The position numbers and the translations under genes were made by a program. Shown piece after piece: positions 27,949-36,730 of a DNA stretch of 64,000 bases; the first letter of the stretch is position 1; every line of letters begins with the position of its first letter. This DNA comes from JAAZBA01 sp964461815 (GTDB taxonomy: Bacteria > Bacillota > Clostridia > Oscillospirales > QAMX01): contig CAYWVF010000014.1 in NCBI GenBank assembly GCA_964461815.1, positions 1 to 64,000 on the forward strand, written 5' to 3'. The notes beneath the pieces were generated by a model. It saw only the letters and a program-made list of their open reading frames with translations, was not told the DNA's origin and did not search any database.

Positions 27949-29430
27949 ATGAACAATAATAAAAAGTCTACGCACTTTACGAAAAAGAAATTGCAGTACG
28001 GCTCTATTTCGATCGTGCTGGTCATCGTATTTATTGCATCGGTCGTGCTTGTCAATGCAGGCGTCAGCTATTTGACAGACAGATTCAACCTCAAAGCAGA
28101 TATCTCAGCTGAGGGACTCTACGAAGTCAGTGAGCAGACAGAGATAATGCTCAAAAACCTTAGAGAGCCTGTAACAGCCTATATTTTGCTCTCCGAGGAT
28201 GAAGTAATGGCCAATACCGGCTATGCCGAGGCCAATGAGCTGCTCAAACGCTATCAGTCAATGTCAAACGGTATGTTCAACGTTGAGTACGTTGATATCT
28301 TAAAGAACCCGACATTTACACAGAACTACGAAACAAACGAATCACTTTCACGCGGTACCTTTATCATTGAAAGCTCAAAGCGTTATAAGATAGCATCGCT
28401 CTTGGATCTGTATGAGATATCCTATAATTACGATTCCACGACCGGAAAAACAACACAGTACTACTCCGGCTTCGCAGCAGACCAGAGCTTTGCATCAGCT
28501 CTCCATTATGTAACGACAGAGGATCTTCCTACAGTTGTAACGATCGTAGGTCATAATGAGTATTACGGCACATCCTTCCTCAATATCTTCACATCAAATA
28601 ACTACTATGTACAGGAAGTAAATCTCCTTATGGAGGACATCCCGTCAGATGCAGCTATGATCGTTATCGGAGCTCCGACAACAGATTATACGTCTGAGGA
28701 AATAGAGAAGATCGATGAATACCTTACGGCATCATACGGAAGCGCTATCGTATTCTCCGATATGATGACAGAGGGAACACCGAATCTCGATCTGTACTTT
28801 GAAGAGTGGGGCGTAAAGTATAATGATGAGATGGCTCTTGACACAACACGTGCAGTATCCAGCCCGATTATGATCGCTCCGCTGCTCGTTGATACAACAC
28901 TCACAGAGAATCTCTCACTTTCAACAAATGATATCATCCTTGCTCCTTATTCACGCACAATGGAGCAGCTGTGGACATCCAGAGGCGGACGTACATCCAA
29001 AGTTATTCTTCAGACATCGGATGATTCCTACGCAAAGGCATACAGCACAGATACGCAGATATCAACATATGAGAAGGAAGCAGACGATACAGCAGGTCCT
29101 TTGAATGTTGCTGTGCTCACCACAATGTCGGAATATAAGAACAATACACGCTATGATGCAAATGTACTCTTCTTCGGTACATCTACAATAGCAAGTGATT
29201 CCATGCTCGAAACAGCATCCTTTGCAAACCTTAAGTTCCTTACAGCTGCGGTAGATTATATGAATCCGATGGTCGATGCAGTATCTATTGAGGCAAGAGA
29301 CTTTACAAATACAGAGCTTGTTATTCTCGAGGATCAGGCTAATGTGATTTTCTGGACTCTGATAGTAATTCTTCCGCTCATTGTTCTTGCAATGGGATTC
29401 GTAGTATGGATTAAGAGGAGAAACATGTAA
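27949..29430 (+). CDS. GldG-family ABC-associated membrane protein
   Basis: 493 residues. A cytoplasmic basic N-terminus, one helix (about 23-45), a large extracytoplasmic domain with VTIVGHNEYYGTSF and a DUF4350-like fold, and a C-terminal helix (about 465-487) ending in WIKRRNM. This layout and its place behind an ABC ATPase and permease identify the GldG/uncharacterised ABC auxiliary family. It is thought to form the extracytoplasmic part of the transporter. GGAGG precedes ATG 27949, and the stop overlaps the next gene by one base. Confidence 0.88.
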   Translation: MNNNKKSTHFTKKKLQYGSISIVLVIVFIASVVLVNAGVSYLTDRFNLKADISAEGLYEVSEQTEIMLKNLREPVTAYILLSEDEVMANTGYAEANELLKRYQSMSNGMFNVEYVDILKNPTFTQNYETNESLSRGTFIIESSKRYKIASLLDLYEISYNYDSTTGKTTQYYSGFAADQSFASALHYVTTEDLPTVVTIVGHNEYYGTSFLNIFTSNNYYVQEVNLLMEDIPSDAAMIVIGAPTTDYTSEEIEKIDEYLTASYGSAIVFSDMMTEGTPNLDLYFEEWGVKYNDEMALDTTRAVSSPIMIAPLLVDTTLTENLSLSTNDIILAPYSRTMEQLWTSRGGRTSKVILQTSDDSYAKAYSTDTQISTYEKEADDTAGPLNVAVLTTMSEYKNNTRYDANVLFFGTSTIASDSMLETASFANLKFLTAAVDYMNPMVDAVSIEARDFTNTELVILEDQANVIFWTLIVILPLIVLAMGFVVWIKRRNM

Positions 29431-30884
29431 TGAAGAAATACCGTCCATTGATAATTGCGGCGATAGTTCTCGTTATTCTCCTTGCCGCATACTTTTTAAT
29501 AATAACGTTAGTGCCTGAGAAGGCTGAAGAAACAACGACAAGCACATCGGCATCGGAAAAGTATGTACTGACCGACTATGAGCTTGTGGATGTTGACTAT
29601 ATGAAATTCACCTATTATGATGATTACGAGTATGTGATCGACTGTAAGGTGACATATAATGATGCAGGTGTTGCAACAAGAAACTACATCATCGAGGGTA
29701 AGAGCCAGTACGAATACGACCGCTCTGCACTCGGTATGGCAGCTATGTATCTTGCCGACATTTCAGTGACAAGCTTTGTCGAAGAAAATCCGAAGGATAT
29801 AGCAAAATACGGACTCGAAGATCCTTATGTAAGATTTGAGATCGCAGACAATGACGGAAATAAATCTGTTGTTCTCCTTGGTGATTCATCACCTGTAGGC
29901 ACAGGCTCATACGCTATGCTCGAGGGTGGAGACAAGGTATTTGTGCTCAGCACATCTGTAGCAAAATACATGATCCAGAATGATATGTCGTATCGTACAC
30001 TTACGCTGACAAATTTCGAGGATTACACATCCATCAAGAGAGTATCGGTGACACAGCCGAATGCTGCTGCTATCGAGATCGACAGCAGAACAGAGGAAGA
30101 AATGAAGGCAGCCGGAATCTATGCTTCACAGTATATTTTCAAGCAGCCTGTAGAGCGTGAAGCCAATGACACAACGCTCGCTGAGGAGATATTCCCAAAT
30201 CTGCTTGCTATTTCCGCATATCGTGTGGTCGAGGATTCACTGGATAATCTTGAAGAATACGGTCTTACAGAAAATGTAACGGTCTTTGAGATCGAAGATG
30301 TAGACGGAAATGTAAAGAAGGTCACACTTTCCGAACCCGATGAAAACGGATATCGTTATGGTGTCATCACGGGTATAATGTCCGTATATCAATTTAAGGA
30401 TTCATCCTTTGAAAGTCTTTTCACAATGGATTACAGACGCTTTATCAACAAGCTCATATGGATCCACACCATTACGGATGTAGGAAGTGTTGAAATCGAT
30501 ATCAAGGGTGAGAAGCATGTTCTTGATATATATGCTCCTACAGCAGAAGAGGAAGAAGCCGGTAAGGAATTTTATGCGGAATTTGACAACGGCGATATTC
30601 TCGAGGATAATGCAAGAAGACTTTTTGCAAGAGTACTGTCCCCGACATTCTACGATTTGATCGACGGCGAGATCGAAGCAGGCAAGATTGAATACGAGTT
30701 TAAGATCATTTACGACGAGAAGGATGAAGAGCATGTTCTCCAGTTCGCTCCGATAAATGACAGACAGTATATTGCATATCTCAACGGTGAAGCAACAGAT
30801 TATTATGTAAATATAAATGATCTGAAGACGATCGAGAAAGCTATAGCCACTATTGAAAACGGCGAAATACTTTCGATGACATGA
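29430..30884 (+). CDS. DUF4340 domain-containing protein
   Basis: 484 residues with an N-terminal helix (about 7-30), a Thr/Ser-rich linker and repeated DUF4340 beta domains outside the membrane (AKYGLEDPYVRFEI and EEYGLTENVTVFEI are the two repeat cores, seen twice in one protein). DUF4340 proteins regularly follow GldG-like genes. They have no known enzymatic role and probably work with the transporter. Last gene of the four-gene operon, overlapping the GldG-like gene by 1 nt (TAATG) and ending just before a strong terminator. Confidence 0.88.
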   Translation: MKKYRPLIIAAIVLVILLAAYFLIITLVPEKAEETTTSTSASEKYVLTDYELVDVDYMKFTYYDDYEYVIDCKVTYNDAGVATRNYIIEGKSQYEYDRSALGMAAMYLADISVTSFVEENPKDIAKYGLEDPYVRFEIADNDGNKSVVLLGDSSPVGTGSYAMLEGGDKVFVLSTSVAKYMIQNDMSYRTLTLTNFEDYTSIKRVSVTQPNAAAIEIDSRTEEEMKAAGIYASQYIFKQPVEREANDTTLAEEIFPNLLAISAYRVVEDSLDNLEEYGLTENVTVFEIEDVDGNVKKVTLSEPDENGYRYGVITGIMSVYQFKDSSFESLFTMDYRRFINKLIWIHTITDVGSVEIDIKGEKHVLDIYAPTAEEEEAGKEFYAEFDNGDILEDNARRLFARVLSPTFYDLIDGEIEAGKIEYEFKIIYDEKDEEHVLQFAPINDRQYIAYLNGEATDYYVNINDLKTIEKAIATIENGEILSMT

Positions 30885-30900
30885 TAGAAGCATAAAAATA

Positions 30901-30928
30901 GGACCTCGCAGCAAATAATGCGAGGTCC
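30901..30928 (+). terminator. Terminator of the ABC/DUF4340 operon
   Basis: GGACCTCGCA (30901-30910) pairs perfectly with TGCGAGGTCC (30919-30928), 8-nt loop, followed by a T-rich stretch. It starts 16 nt past the DUF4340 stop. Confidence 0.88.
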
Positions 30929-30969
30929 TTTGCTTAGATTATAGCATTGTCACAAAAAAGAGGTAAATT

Positions 30970-31470
30970 ATGGATAAACTTATTGATACTGGAAAAATAG
31001 TAAATACACATGCAGTTTCGGGAGAGGTAAAGATCGAGCCATGGGCAGACAGCCCTGACTTTCTGTGCGGCTTCAAACGCTTTTTCATCAGCGGCACGGA
31101 ATATGAGGTGGTAAGAGCCAGAGTTCATAAGGGCTATGTTATTGCAAAGCTCTACGGTGTTGATACTGTCGAGACAGCAATGAGTATGCGAGGCATGATA
31201 GTTAGGATTGCAAGAGAGGACGTCGAGCTGCCCGAGGGCTCCTACTTTATAAGAGATATAATCGGATGCGACGTATACGATCTCAGACTTGAAAAGAACG
31301 TAGGCAAGCTAAAGGATATTTTGTCGCTGCCTGCCGGAGCTGTCTATGTTATAAAGGATGGGGACAGCGAGTTTATGATACCGGAAAACGGTGGATTTAT
31401 AAAAAATATCGATCCCAAGGAAAGACTTATCACAGTGATGACAATAGAGGGTATGGAGCATGAAAATTGA
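30970..31470 (+). CDS. rimM: Ribosome maturation factor RimM
   Basis: A 166-residue protein with the N-terminal RimM barrel (IVNTHAVSGEVKIEPW) and C-terminal PRC-barrel (GSYFIRDIIGCDVYD to MIPENGGFIKNID). It binds S19 and helps mature the head of the 30S subunit. AGAGG lies upstream of ATG 30970. It overlaps trmD by 11 nt, so the two are coupled. The usual partners rpsP, the KH-domain gene and rplS are not adjacent here. Confidence 0.93.
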   Translation: MDKLIDTGKIVNTHAVSGEVKIEPWADSPDFLCGFKRFFISGTEYEVVRARVHKGYVIAKLYGVDTVETAMSMRGMIVRIAREDVELPEGSYFIRDIIGCDVYDLRLEKNVGKLKDILSLPAGAVYVIKDGDSEFMIPENGGFIKNIDPKERLITVMTIEGMEHEN

Positions 31471-32218
31471 TATAATGACACTGTTTCCGGAGCAGATAGA
31501 GGTCGTAATGGGCGGCAGTGTTATAGGCAGAGCAGCGAAAAAAGGACTGATCGAGATCAAGGCTACCAATATCCGTGATTTCTCGCCCACACGTAACCGC
31601 CGTACAGATGATTATCCCTACGGAGGCGGAAAGGGACTTGTAATGCTTGCCGAGCCGCTGTACCTATGCCATACTCATCTGTGTGAGCAGGCAGGGCATA
31701 GAGTCCACACAATATTGATGAGCGCACAGGGAAGACCATTTACTCAGAAAAGAGCGAAGGAGCTATTGAAGCTGGAGCATATAATACTTGTATGCGGTCA
31801 TTATGAGGGCGTAGACGAGAGATTTATAGAGGAATGTGTCGATGAGGAAATATCACTTGGCGATTTTGTACTTACAGGCGGCGAGATACCTGCAATGGCG
31901 GTAGCCGACAGTATTTGCCGCATGGTACCGGGAGTGCTGAGTGAAGAGGTATGCTTTACCGATGAAAGTCACTGGGACGGAGTGCTGGAATATCCTCAAT
32001 ACACTAGGCCGGAGGAGTGGCGAGGCAGAAAGGTACCGCCTGTGCTGCTCAGCGGGCATCATGCCAATATTGCAAAGTGGCAGCGTAAGCAGGCATTGAT
32101 CAGAACGATGCGCCGCAGACCTGAGCTGCTTGCAAAGGCTGAGCTGTCATATGAGGATAATGCCTTTTTGTCGGAAACCTTATATAATGCATCTAAAACA
32201 ACGGATGAAAAAGCGTAA
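31460..32218 (+). CDS. trmD: tRNA (guanine-37-N1)-methyltransferase
   Basis: A 252-residue SPOUT methyltransferase that makes m1G37 in tRNAs reading CNN and some other codons, preventing +1 frameshifts. Motifs are MTLFPEQ at the N-terminus, DYPYGGGKGLVM, LVCGHYEGVDER (trefoil knot, S-adenosylmethionine site) and SLGDFVLTGGE. The start lies within the end of rimM. Full length for the family. Confidence 0.95.
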   Translation: MKIDIMTLFPEQIEVVMGGSVIGRAAKKGLIEIKATNIRDFSPTRNRRTDDYPYGGGKGLVMLAEPLYLCHTHLCEQAGHRVHTILMSAQGRPFTQKRAKELLKLEHIILVCGHYEGVDERFIEECVDEEISLGDFVLTGGEIPAMAVADSICRMVPGVLSEEVCFTDESHWDGVLEYPQYTRPEEWRGRKVPPVLLSGHHANIAKWQRKQALIRTMRRRPELLAKAELSYEDNAFLSETLYNASKTTDEKA

Positions 32219-32324
32219 AATTGCAGTTTTAATCACTTTGTAACGAATTTGTTGTTGATTTAAACGATGATAAATGGTAACATATAGCTGTGAAGCGGGA
32301 AATAGTGGTAAAGGAGGCTTACAA

Positions 32325-32954
32325 ATGCTTGAATACTGGGAAAACATATCCGCTTTGACAAGATTCTTTTATTATCTTGCGATACCGGCAACGGCTGTTT
32401 TGCTGATACAGACAGTGCTTGCCATAGTGGGGATCGGCGATTCTGACGGAGATGTTGACGTGGACACGAATGTGGACTACGATTTTGACACGGATGCGGA
32501 GATAGCCGACGTTGATACGGTGGATGATCTCGCAGAAAGTGCGAGCCCGTCCGGCTTCAGAATGTTTACGGTCAAGGGCATTGTGGCATTCTTTGCGATA
32601 TTCGGCTGGGTCGGGATCGTTATGAGTACGTCGGGGTATGATACATTCCTGACGGCTATCGTCAGTATTATTGCCGGAATCGTCGCTATGGCAGGTGTCG
32701 CATTTATCTTTTACTCCATGTCGAAGCTTCAGTACGACGGTACATTCAATTATAATGATGCTATAGATCACGACGGTAAGGTATATATCCCGATACCGGC
32801 AGCGGGAAAAGGTGTTGGGAAGATACAAATAGGTGTCGGAGAGAGATTTATGGAGCTTGCGGCGATGACAGAAGAGGAAAGCACAATACCGACTGGAACG
32901 GTCGTGAAGGTGACACGAGTTGAGGGAAATCTTCTTGTCGTAAGGAGCGTTTAA
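32325..32954 (+). CDS. NfeD-like membrane protein (flotillin partner)
   Basis: About 209 residues. Two or three hydrophobic segments (about 10-35 and 78-130) are split by an Asp-rich stretch with alternating DxD (DSDGDVDVDT), and the protein ends in an OB-like beta domain (VGKIQIGVGERFMELAA to VTRVEGNLLVVRSV), the NfeD/YuaF layout. NfeD-like proteins are partners of flotillin in membrane microdomains, and a flotillin gene follows 84 nt later. ATG 32325 with AAAGGAGG upstream is preferred over 32274. A possible promoter, TTGATT-N17-TAACAT, lies at 32255-32283. Confidence 0.8.
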   Translation: MLEYWENISALTRFFYYLAIPATAVLLIQTVLAIVGIGDSDGDVDVDTNVDYDFDTDAEIADVDTVDDLAESASPSGFRMFTVKGIVAFFAIFGWVGIVMSTSGYDTFLTAIVSIIAGIVAMAGVAFIFYSMSKLQYDGTFNYNDAIDHDGKVYIPIPAAGKGVGKIQIGVGERFMELAAMTEEESTIPTGTVVKVTRVEGNLLVVRSV

Positions 32955-33038
32955 AGATAGATCGTTTCATGCAATGGGGCTAAAAGCACCGGGCTAAAAC
33001 GCAGATAAATATTTTTCAGTAAAGGAAAGGATAGGAAA

Positions 33039-34433
33039 ATGGAAGGTTTGATTTTAGCAACAGTAATCGTATTACTTATTTTCTCACTGCTGATCGCACT
33101 CCTGTCACGTTACAAAAAGTGTCCATCCGATAAGATAATGGTTATTTACGGTAGCGTAGGCAAGATGAATGACGGAGCAGCCAGAAGTGCAAAGTGTATA
33201 CATGGTGGCGCTGCATTCGTTTGGCCGATAGTACAGAGCTATCAGTATATGTCATTGACACCTATTTCTATTGAGGTCGCACTTAAGAGTGCATTGTCAA
33301 AGCAGAACATCAGAATCGATGTGCCGTCAAGGTTTACGGTAGGTATCTCCACAGAGCCCGGAATAATGCAGAATGCAGCGGAAAGACTTCTCGGACTCAG
33401 AATGTCGGAGATAGAAGAGATAGCAAAGGATATCCTTTTCGGTCAGCTGCGTTTGGTAGTTGCAACGATGGATATCGAGGAAATAAATACAGATAGAGAT
33501 AAATTCCTTGAAGCTGTGTCCTACAATGTTGAAACAGAGCTTAATAAGATCGGTCTGCGCCTTATCAACGTTAACGTTACGGATATCAATGATGAGTCAG
33601 GCTATATTGACGCTCTCGGTAAGGAAGCTGCTGCTAAGGCTATCAACGACGCTAAGCAGTCTGTTGCAGAGAAAAACCGTGACGGTTCTATAGGTGAAGC
33701 TAATGCTCAGCGTGATCAGCGTGTAAACGTAGCGTCTGCAAACTCAAAGGCGATCGAGGGTGAAAACCTTGCGAAGATAACGATCGCACAGTCAGAGGCA
33801 GAGCGCAGAATGAAGGAAGCTGAAGCACTGAGACTTGCAACGGCAGCAGAAAAGGTACAGAGCGCACTTGCAATGAAGGAAGCATATGCGGCACAGGAGG
33901 AAGCCGAGGTCGCACGTGCCAGCCGTGAAAAGGCAACGCAGGAGGCAGACGTTCTCGTAATCGCCGAGATCAATAAGCGTAAGCTTGAGCTTGAAGCTGA
34001 GGCTGAAGCGGAACAGATAAGACGCCGTGCTAATGGTGAAGCTGATGCTATTTATGCACAGATGGAAGCTAAGGCACGTGGTACAGAGGAGCTTCTCAGA
34101 CGTCAGGCAGCAGGCTTTGCACAGATCGTATCCGCTGTAGGCGGCGATTCCAACGATGCACTTCGTATGATGATCGCCGATAAGCTTGAGACATTGGTCA
34201 AGACTCAGGTAGAGGCTGTATCCAATATGAAGATTGACAAGATCACAGTTTGGGATGGCGGCGGAAACGGCGATAAGACCGCTACATCTAATTTCGTGTC
34301 CGGCATGATGAAGTCTATTCCTCCGATGCAGGAGCTGTTCAACATGGCAGGAATGGAGCTTCCCGAGTACCTCGGTACAAAGAAGACCGAAGAAGCACCG
34401 AAAGAACAGACCGGTGAGTGTACTGCAGAGTAA
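33039..34433 (+). CDS. floT: Flotillin family protein
   Basis: 464 residues. N-terminal membrane anchor (about 4-24), SPFH/band-7 domain (about 30-200) with IRIDVPSRFTVGIST and a long heptad region rich in Ala/Glu (about 210-370, EAxxxA repeats), as in FloT/FloA. It organises membrane microdomains and affects fluidity and assembly of membrane complexes. It ends in an acidic tail. AAAGGA and AGGA sites lie before ATG 33039. Paired with the NfeD-like gene as yuaF-floT is in Bacillus. Symbol given by family likeness. Confidence 0.9.
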   Translation: MEGLILATVIVLLIFSLLIALLSRYKKCPSDKIMVIYGSVGKMNDGAARSAKCIHGGAAFVWPIVQSYQYMSLTPISIEVALKSALSKQNIRIDVPSRFTVGISTEPGIMQNAAERLLGLRMSEIEEIAKDILFGQLRLVVATMDIEEINTDRDKFLEAVSYNVETELNKIGLRLINVNVTDINDESGYIDALGKEAAAKAINDAKQSVAEKNRDGSIGEANAQRDQRVNVASANSKAIEGENLAKITIAQSEAERRMKEAEALRLATAAEKVQSALAMKEAYAAQEEAEVARASREKATQEADVLVIAEINKRKLELEAEAEAEQIRRRANGEADAIYAQMEAKARGTEELLRRQAAGFAQIVSAVGGDSNDALRMMIADKLETLVKTQVEAVSNMKIDKITVWDGGGNGDKTATSNFVSGMMKSIPPMQELFNMAGMELPEYLGTKKTEEAPKEQTGECTAE

Positions 34434-34440
34434 ATATACA

Positions 34441-34478
34441 AGAAATATCCGAGCATCCCGGGATGCTCGGATATTTCT
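34441..34478. terminator. Perfect 38-bp palindrome, bidirectional terminator
   Basis: AGAAATATCCGAGCATCCC is followed directly by its exact reverse complement with no loop bases. It lies between the convergent flotillin and EamA genes. The A/T ends give a U-tract in both directions. Confidence 0.8.
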
Positions 34479-34501
34479 TGTGTGATGGATCAATATTAAT
34501 T

Positions 34502-35404
34502 TTAAAGCATACCGATGATAGCAATAGCCGCACAGCCGAGGATAAAGCCTGTGATTTGAGTACGATTGCTTTTTTCATGGAAAAGGATGTTTGAAAAAAT
34601 ACCTGTTAGGATCATGCTTCCGATATTGAAGATAGGGAACTGAATAACGCTTGGGATCTTTCCGGCAAGGGTGAAATTCAGAAGATTTGCAAACCCGAGA
34701 CATGTACCGCTGATAAGAGACAGCTTCAAAAGCTGCTTTTTGTTTGATTTTTCACTCGGATCCTTGACGGTTTCACCTTTTTTTGCGGTTTTAGTCGATA
34801 TAAGATGAAGTAAGCCGGACAAGAGCGATGAAAATATAAATGCGAAAATGAGAAAGAACGGAAGCTCGTCGGCGTAATTGCTGCGCTGCTGTATTTTCTG
34901 AAAAGCAGCACTCAGTCCCGACAGCGACATTGACAGGAAAGAGAAAAATAGCCATTTTTTTGATGCCTTGAAGCTTTCTTTTCTTGGATCAACGATCAAG
35001 TACAGCGCTGCCAATAATAATACAACGCCGAAGATCTGGTATATCGATGCGGTTTCGTTCCAAAAAATAATGCTGACGATTATGGGTATCAGGAAGCCGC
35101 ATGAATAAATGAGCGTAGTCGAGGCGGCAGAGCCCAATGACATTGCGATGATCTGCGTCACCTGTGTGAAAAGCATGATAGCAGAAAAGACGAGCGCAAG
35201 AAGCACCGTATACGGAGCAGCATGGAATATATTTACAAGCTCTCTGCCTGCAATGAAGAATGCTATGATAAGCGCAAACAGAAAGGTGAAGCAATTGAGC
35301 AAAAATACATTTTTGAGTGAATATGAGGTCGTGCCGATCTTTTTGAATATCAGGGCTTTGCTCGAGGATATAAGAGTTGAAAAGACAAGAAGCAAATAAT
35401 TCAT
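34502..35404 (-). CDS. EamA/DMT family transporter
   Basis: A 300-residue protein with ten membrane helices in two EamA repeats, each about five helices. SSSKALIFKKIG lies at the N-terminus, and GFLIPIIVSIIFWNE followed by a GVVLLLAALYLI segment in the middle is typical of DMT transporters. Substrates range from amino acids to nucleotide sugars and cannot be assigned. AAAGGAG lies 8 nt before ATG 35404. Divergent from the AraC gene at 35507, so the regulator may control it. Confidence 0.85.
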   Translation of the reverse strand: MNYLLLVFSTLISSSKALIFKKIGTTSYSLKNVFLLNCFTFLFALIIAFFIAGRELVNIFHAAPYTVLLALVFSAIMLFTQVTQIIAMSLGSAASTTLIYSCGFLIPIIVSIIFWNETASIYQIFGVVLLLAALYLIVDPRKESFKASKKWLFFSFLSMSLSGLSAAFQKIQQRSNYADELPFFLIFAFIFSSLLSGLLHLISTKTAKKGETVKDPSEKSNKKQLLKLSLISGTCLGFANLLNFTLAGKIPSVIQFPIFNIGSMILTGIFSNILFHEKSNRTQITGFILGCAAIAIIGML

Positions 35405-35506
35405 TACTGATCTCCTTTTGTTTTATGGACATATTATAGCATTTATATGAAAAATATGATATAATGAAAATATAAAAAATATAACAAATCTACACTCGGG
35501 GATATT

Positions 35507-36382
35507 ATGAAAAAGGTATACATTCCAAAAACACCGGATAGCGGCGGTACAGAGATGTACGGCTTTGAGTATCAGACGGGCGTGACTGCAACGAATATGC
35601 ACTGGCATAGCTGTGCGGAGCTTATATATGTGATAAAGACCGATACACGGATATTTTTTAACAACAGATGGAACACTCTGCATGAGGATGATATGGTATT
35701 TATTCCACCGAGACGCATACATTACTGCCGATGCATGGATGAGAATGCGGTGCGGCTCGTCGTAGGTATCGGTGAGAGCGTGATCTGTCCGGATAACGAG
35801 AAAAGTGACGAGCTCCTGATACCGTTTGAAACGGAAAGAATAGACGATCACTGCATATTCAGAAATGTTTCAAGAGATAAAATAGGGGAAAAGCTCATGC
35901 TTTTGCATGAATATGAGAGAAAAAAGCCGTCGGCATACATGCTGCTCTCACGTGCGATACTGATGGAAATATATGCGTATGTATACAGCACATGGGAGGA
36001 GAATGATCTGCTTTCGGAGACACAGCAAAACAGCAGGATAGTAAGAAATATTGCAAAAATGCTGCAAGAAGATATAGTCAATGCACCTACAGCATATGAG
36101 ATGGCAAATAAGCTGAATATCAGCTACAGCTATATGAGTAAGCTATTGCGTGATAATCTGAGTACTACATATGGTGAGCTCATAAATAAAGTACGCACAG
36201 ATGAAGCAAAGAAAATGCTATTGACAACAGATAAGAGCGTAACGGATATCGGATACGACTGCGGCTTTTGCGACAGCAGCTATTTTATTAAGATATTCAG
36301 ACGGTACACCGGCGTTACTCCGCTCAAGTATAAAAACAACGGATTGTATGATCAAAAAATGCCGCTACAGGAAAAAAGTTAA
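35507..36382 (+). CDS. AraC family transcriptional regulator
   Basis: A 291-residue regulator. The cupin domain (about 20-90) has MHWHSCAELIYVI and FIPPRRIHYCRC; the C-terminal AraC helix-turn-helix pair (about 185-285) has IGYDCGFCDSSYFIKIFRRYTGVTP. Similar in plan to the regulator at 22266, but the two are clearly different proteins. Divergent from the EamA transporter gene, with about 100 nt between starts and TATAAT-like boxes facing each way (35460-35465 on plus, 35433-35438 on minus). Control of that transporter is a reasonable inference. The effector is unknown. Confidence 0.9.
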   Translation: MKKVYIPKTPDSGGTEMYGFEYQTGVTATNMHWHSCAELIYVIKTDTRIFFNNRWNTLHEDDMVFIPPRRIHYCRCMDENAVRLVVGIGESVICPDNEKSDELLIPFETERIDDHCIFRNVSRDKIGEKLMLLHEYERKKPSAYMLLSRAILMEIYAYVYSTWEENDLLSETQQNSRIVRNIAKMLQEDIVNAPTAYEMANKLNISYSYMSKLLRDNLSTTYGELINKVRTDEAKKMLLTTDKSVTDIGYDCGFCDSSYFIKIFRRYTGVTPLKYKNNGLYDQKMPLQEKS

Positions 36383-36390
36383 ATAAACTA

Positions 36391-36419
36391 TTGACAAAAC
36401 CGCATATTGAGACTATAAT
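36391..36419 (+). promoter_or_regulatory. Consensus sigma-A promoter of ileS
   Basis: TTGACA (36391-36396), exactly 17 nt, TATAAT (36414-36419). Perfect consensus boxes ahead of the T-box leader; transcription should start near 36426. Confidence 0.9.
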
Positions 36420-36425
36420 TATGGT

Positions 36426-36680
36426 AATCGTAATATTTTAAAGACGTTGACGAAGACAGTAACATATATCGAATATCCGTAGCGAGTCCGGGAAGGTGTG
36501 AGCCGGATGATGAGTACATATGTGTGAATATCACTTCTGAGTTGCGGGCTGAACCTGTAGTAAGCTTCGACGGCATCCCTCCGTTATTTCGGGAAGCATA
36601 TGACAGTATGTTTAATAGGTGGTATAAACGTAGGCTGAGCCTCGTCCTGTTAATATGGACGAGGTTTTATTTGTGCTTAT
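36426..36680 (+). ncRNA. T-box leader (isoleucine) of ileS
   Basis: Leader RNA between the promoter and ileS with the parts of a T-box riboswitch. An AGTA element and a stem I distal region come first, then a specifier loop reading GAATATCAC whose ATC (36530-36532) is an isoleucine codon. The antiterminator T-box-like sequence AGGTGGTATAAACG follows (about 36617-36630), and finally the terminator hairpin. Uncharged tRNA-Ile would pair with the specifier and the T-box and let transcription continue into ileS. The T-box element is divergent from the usual AGGGTGGNACCGCG, but position, specifier and gene agree. Confidence 0.88.
36640..36668 (+). terminator. Regulated terminator of the ileS T-box
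   Basis: CCTCGTCC (36640-36647) pairs with GGACGAGG (36657-36664), 9-nt loop, then TTTTATTT. This is the off-state structure of the leader, 63 nt ahead of the ileS start. Confidence 0.88.
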
Positions 36681-36730
36681 GCATACAAAAACTGTCAAAA
36701 ATAAAATGTATTAATATTTTGGAGGTCATT

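Noticed and set aside
36524..36730. N-terminal extension of IleS by 69 codons
   Set aside because: The stretch is the T-box leader, including its specifier and terminator; the GGAGG site and family start point to ATG 36731.
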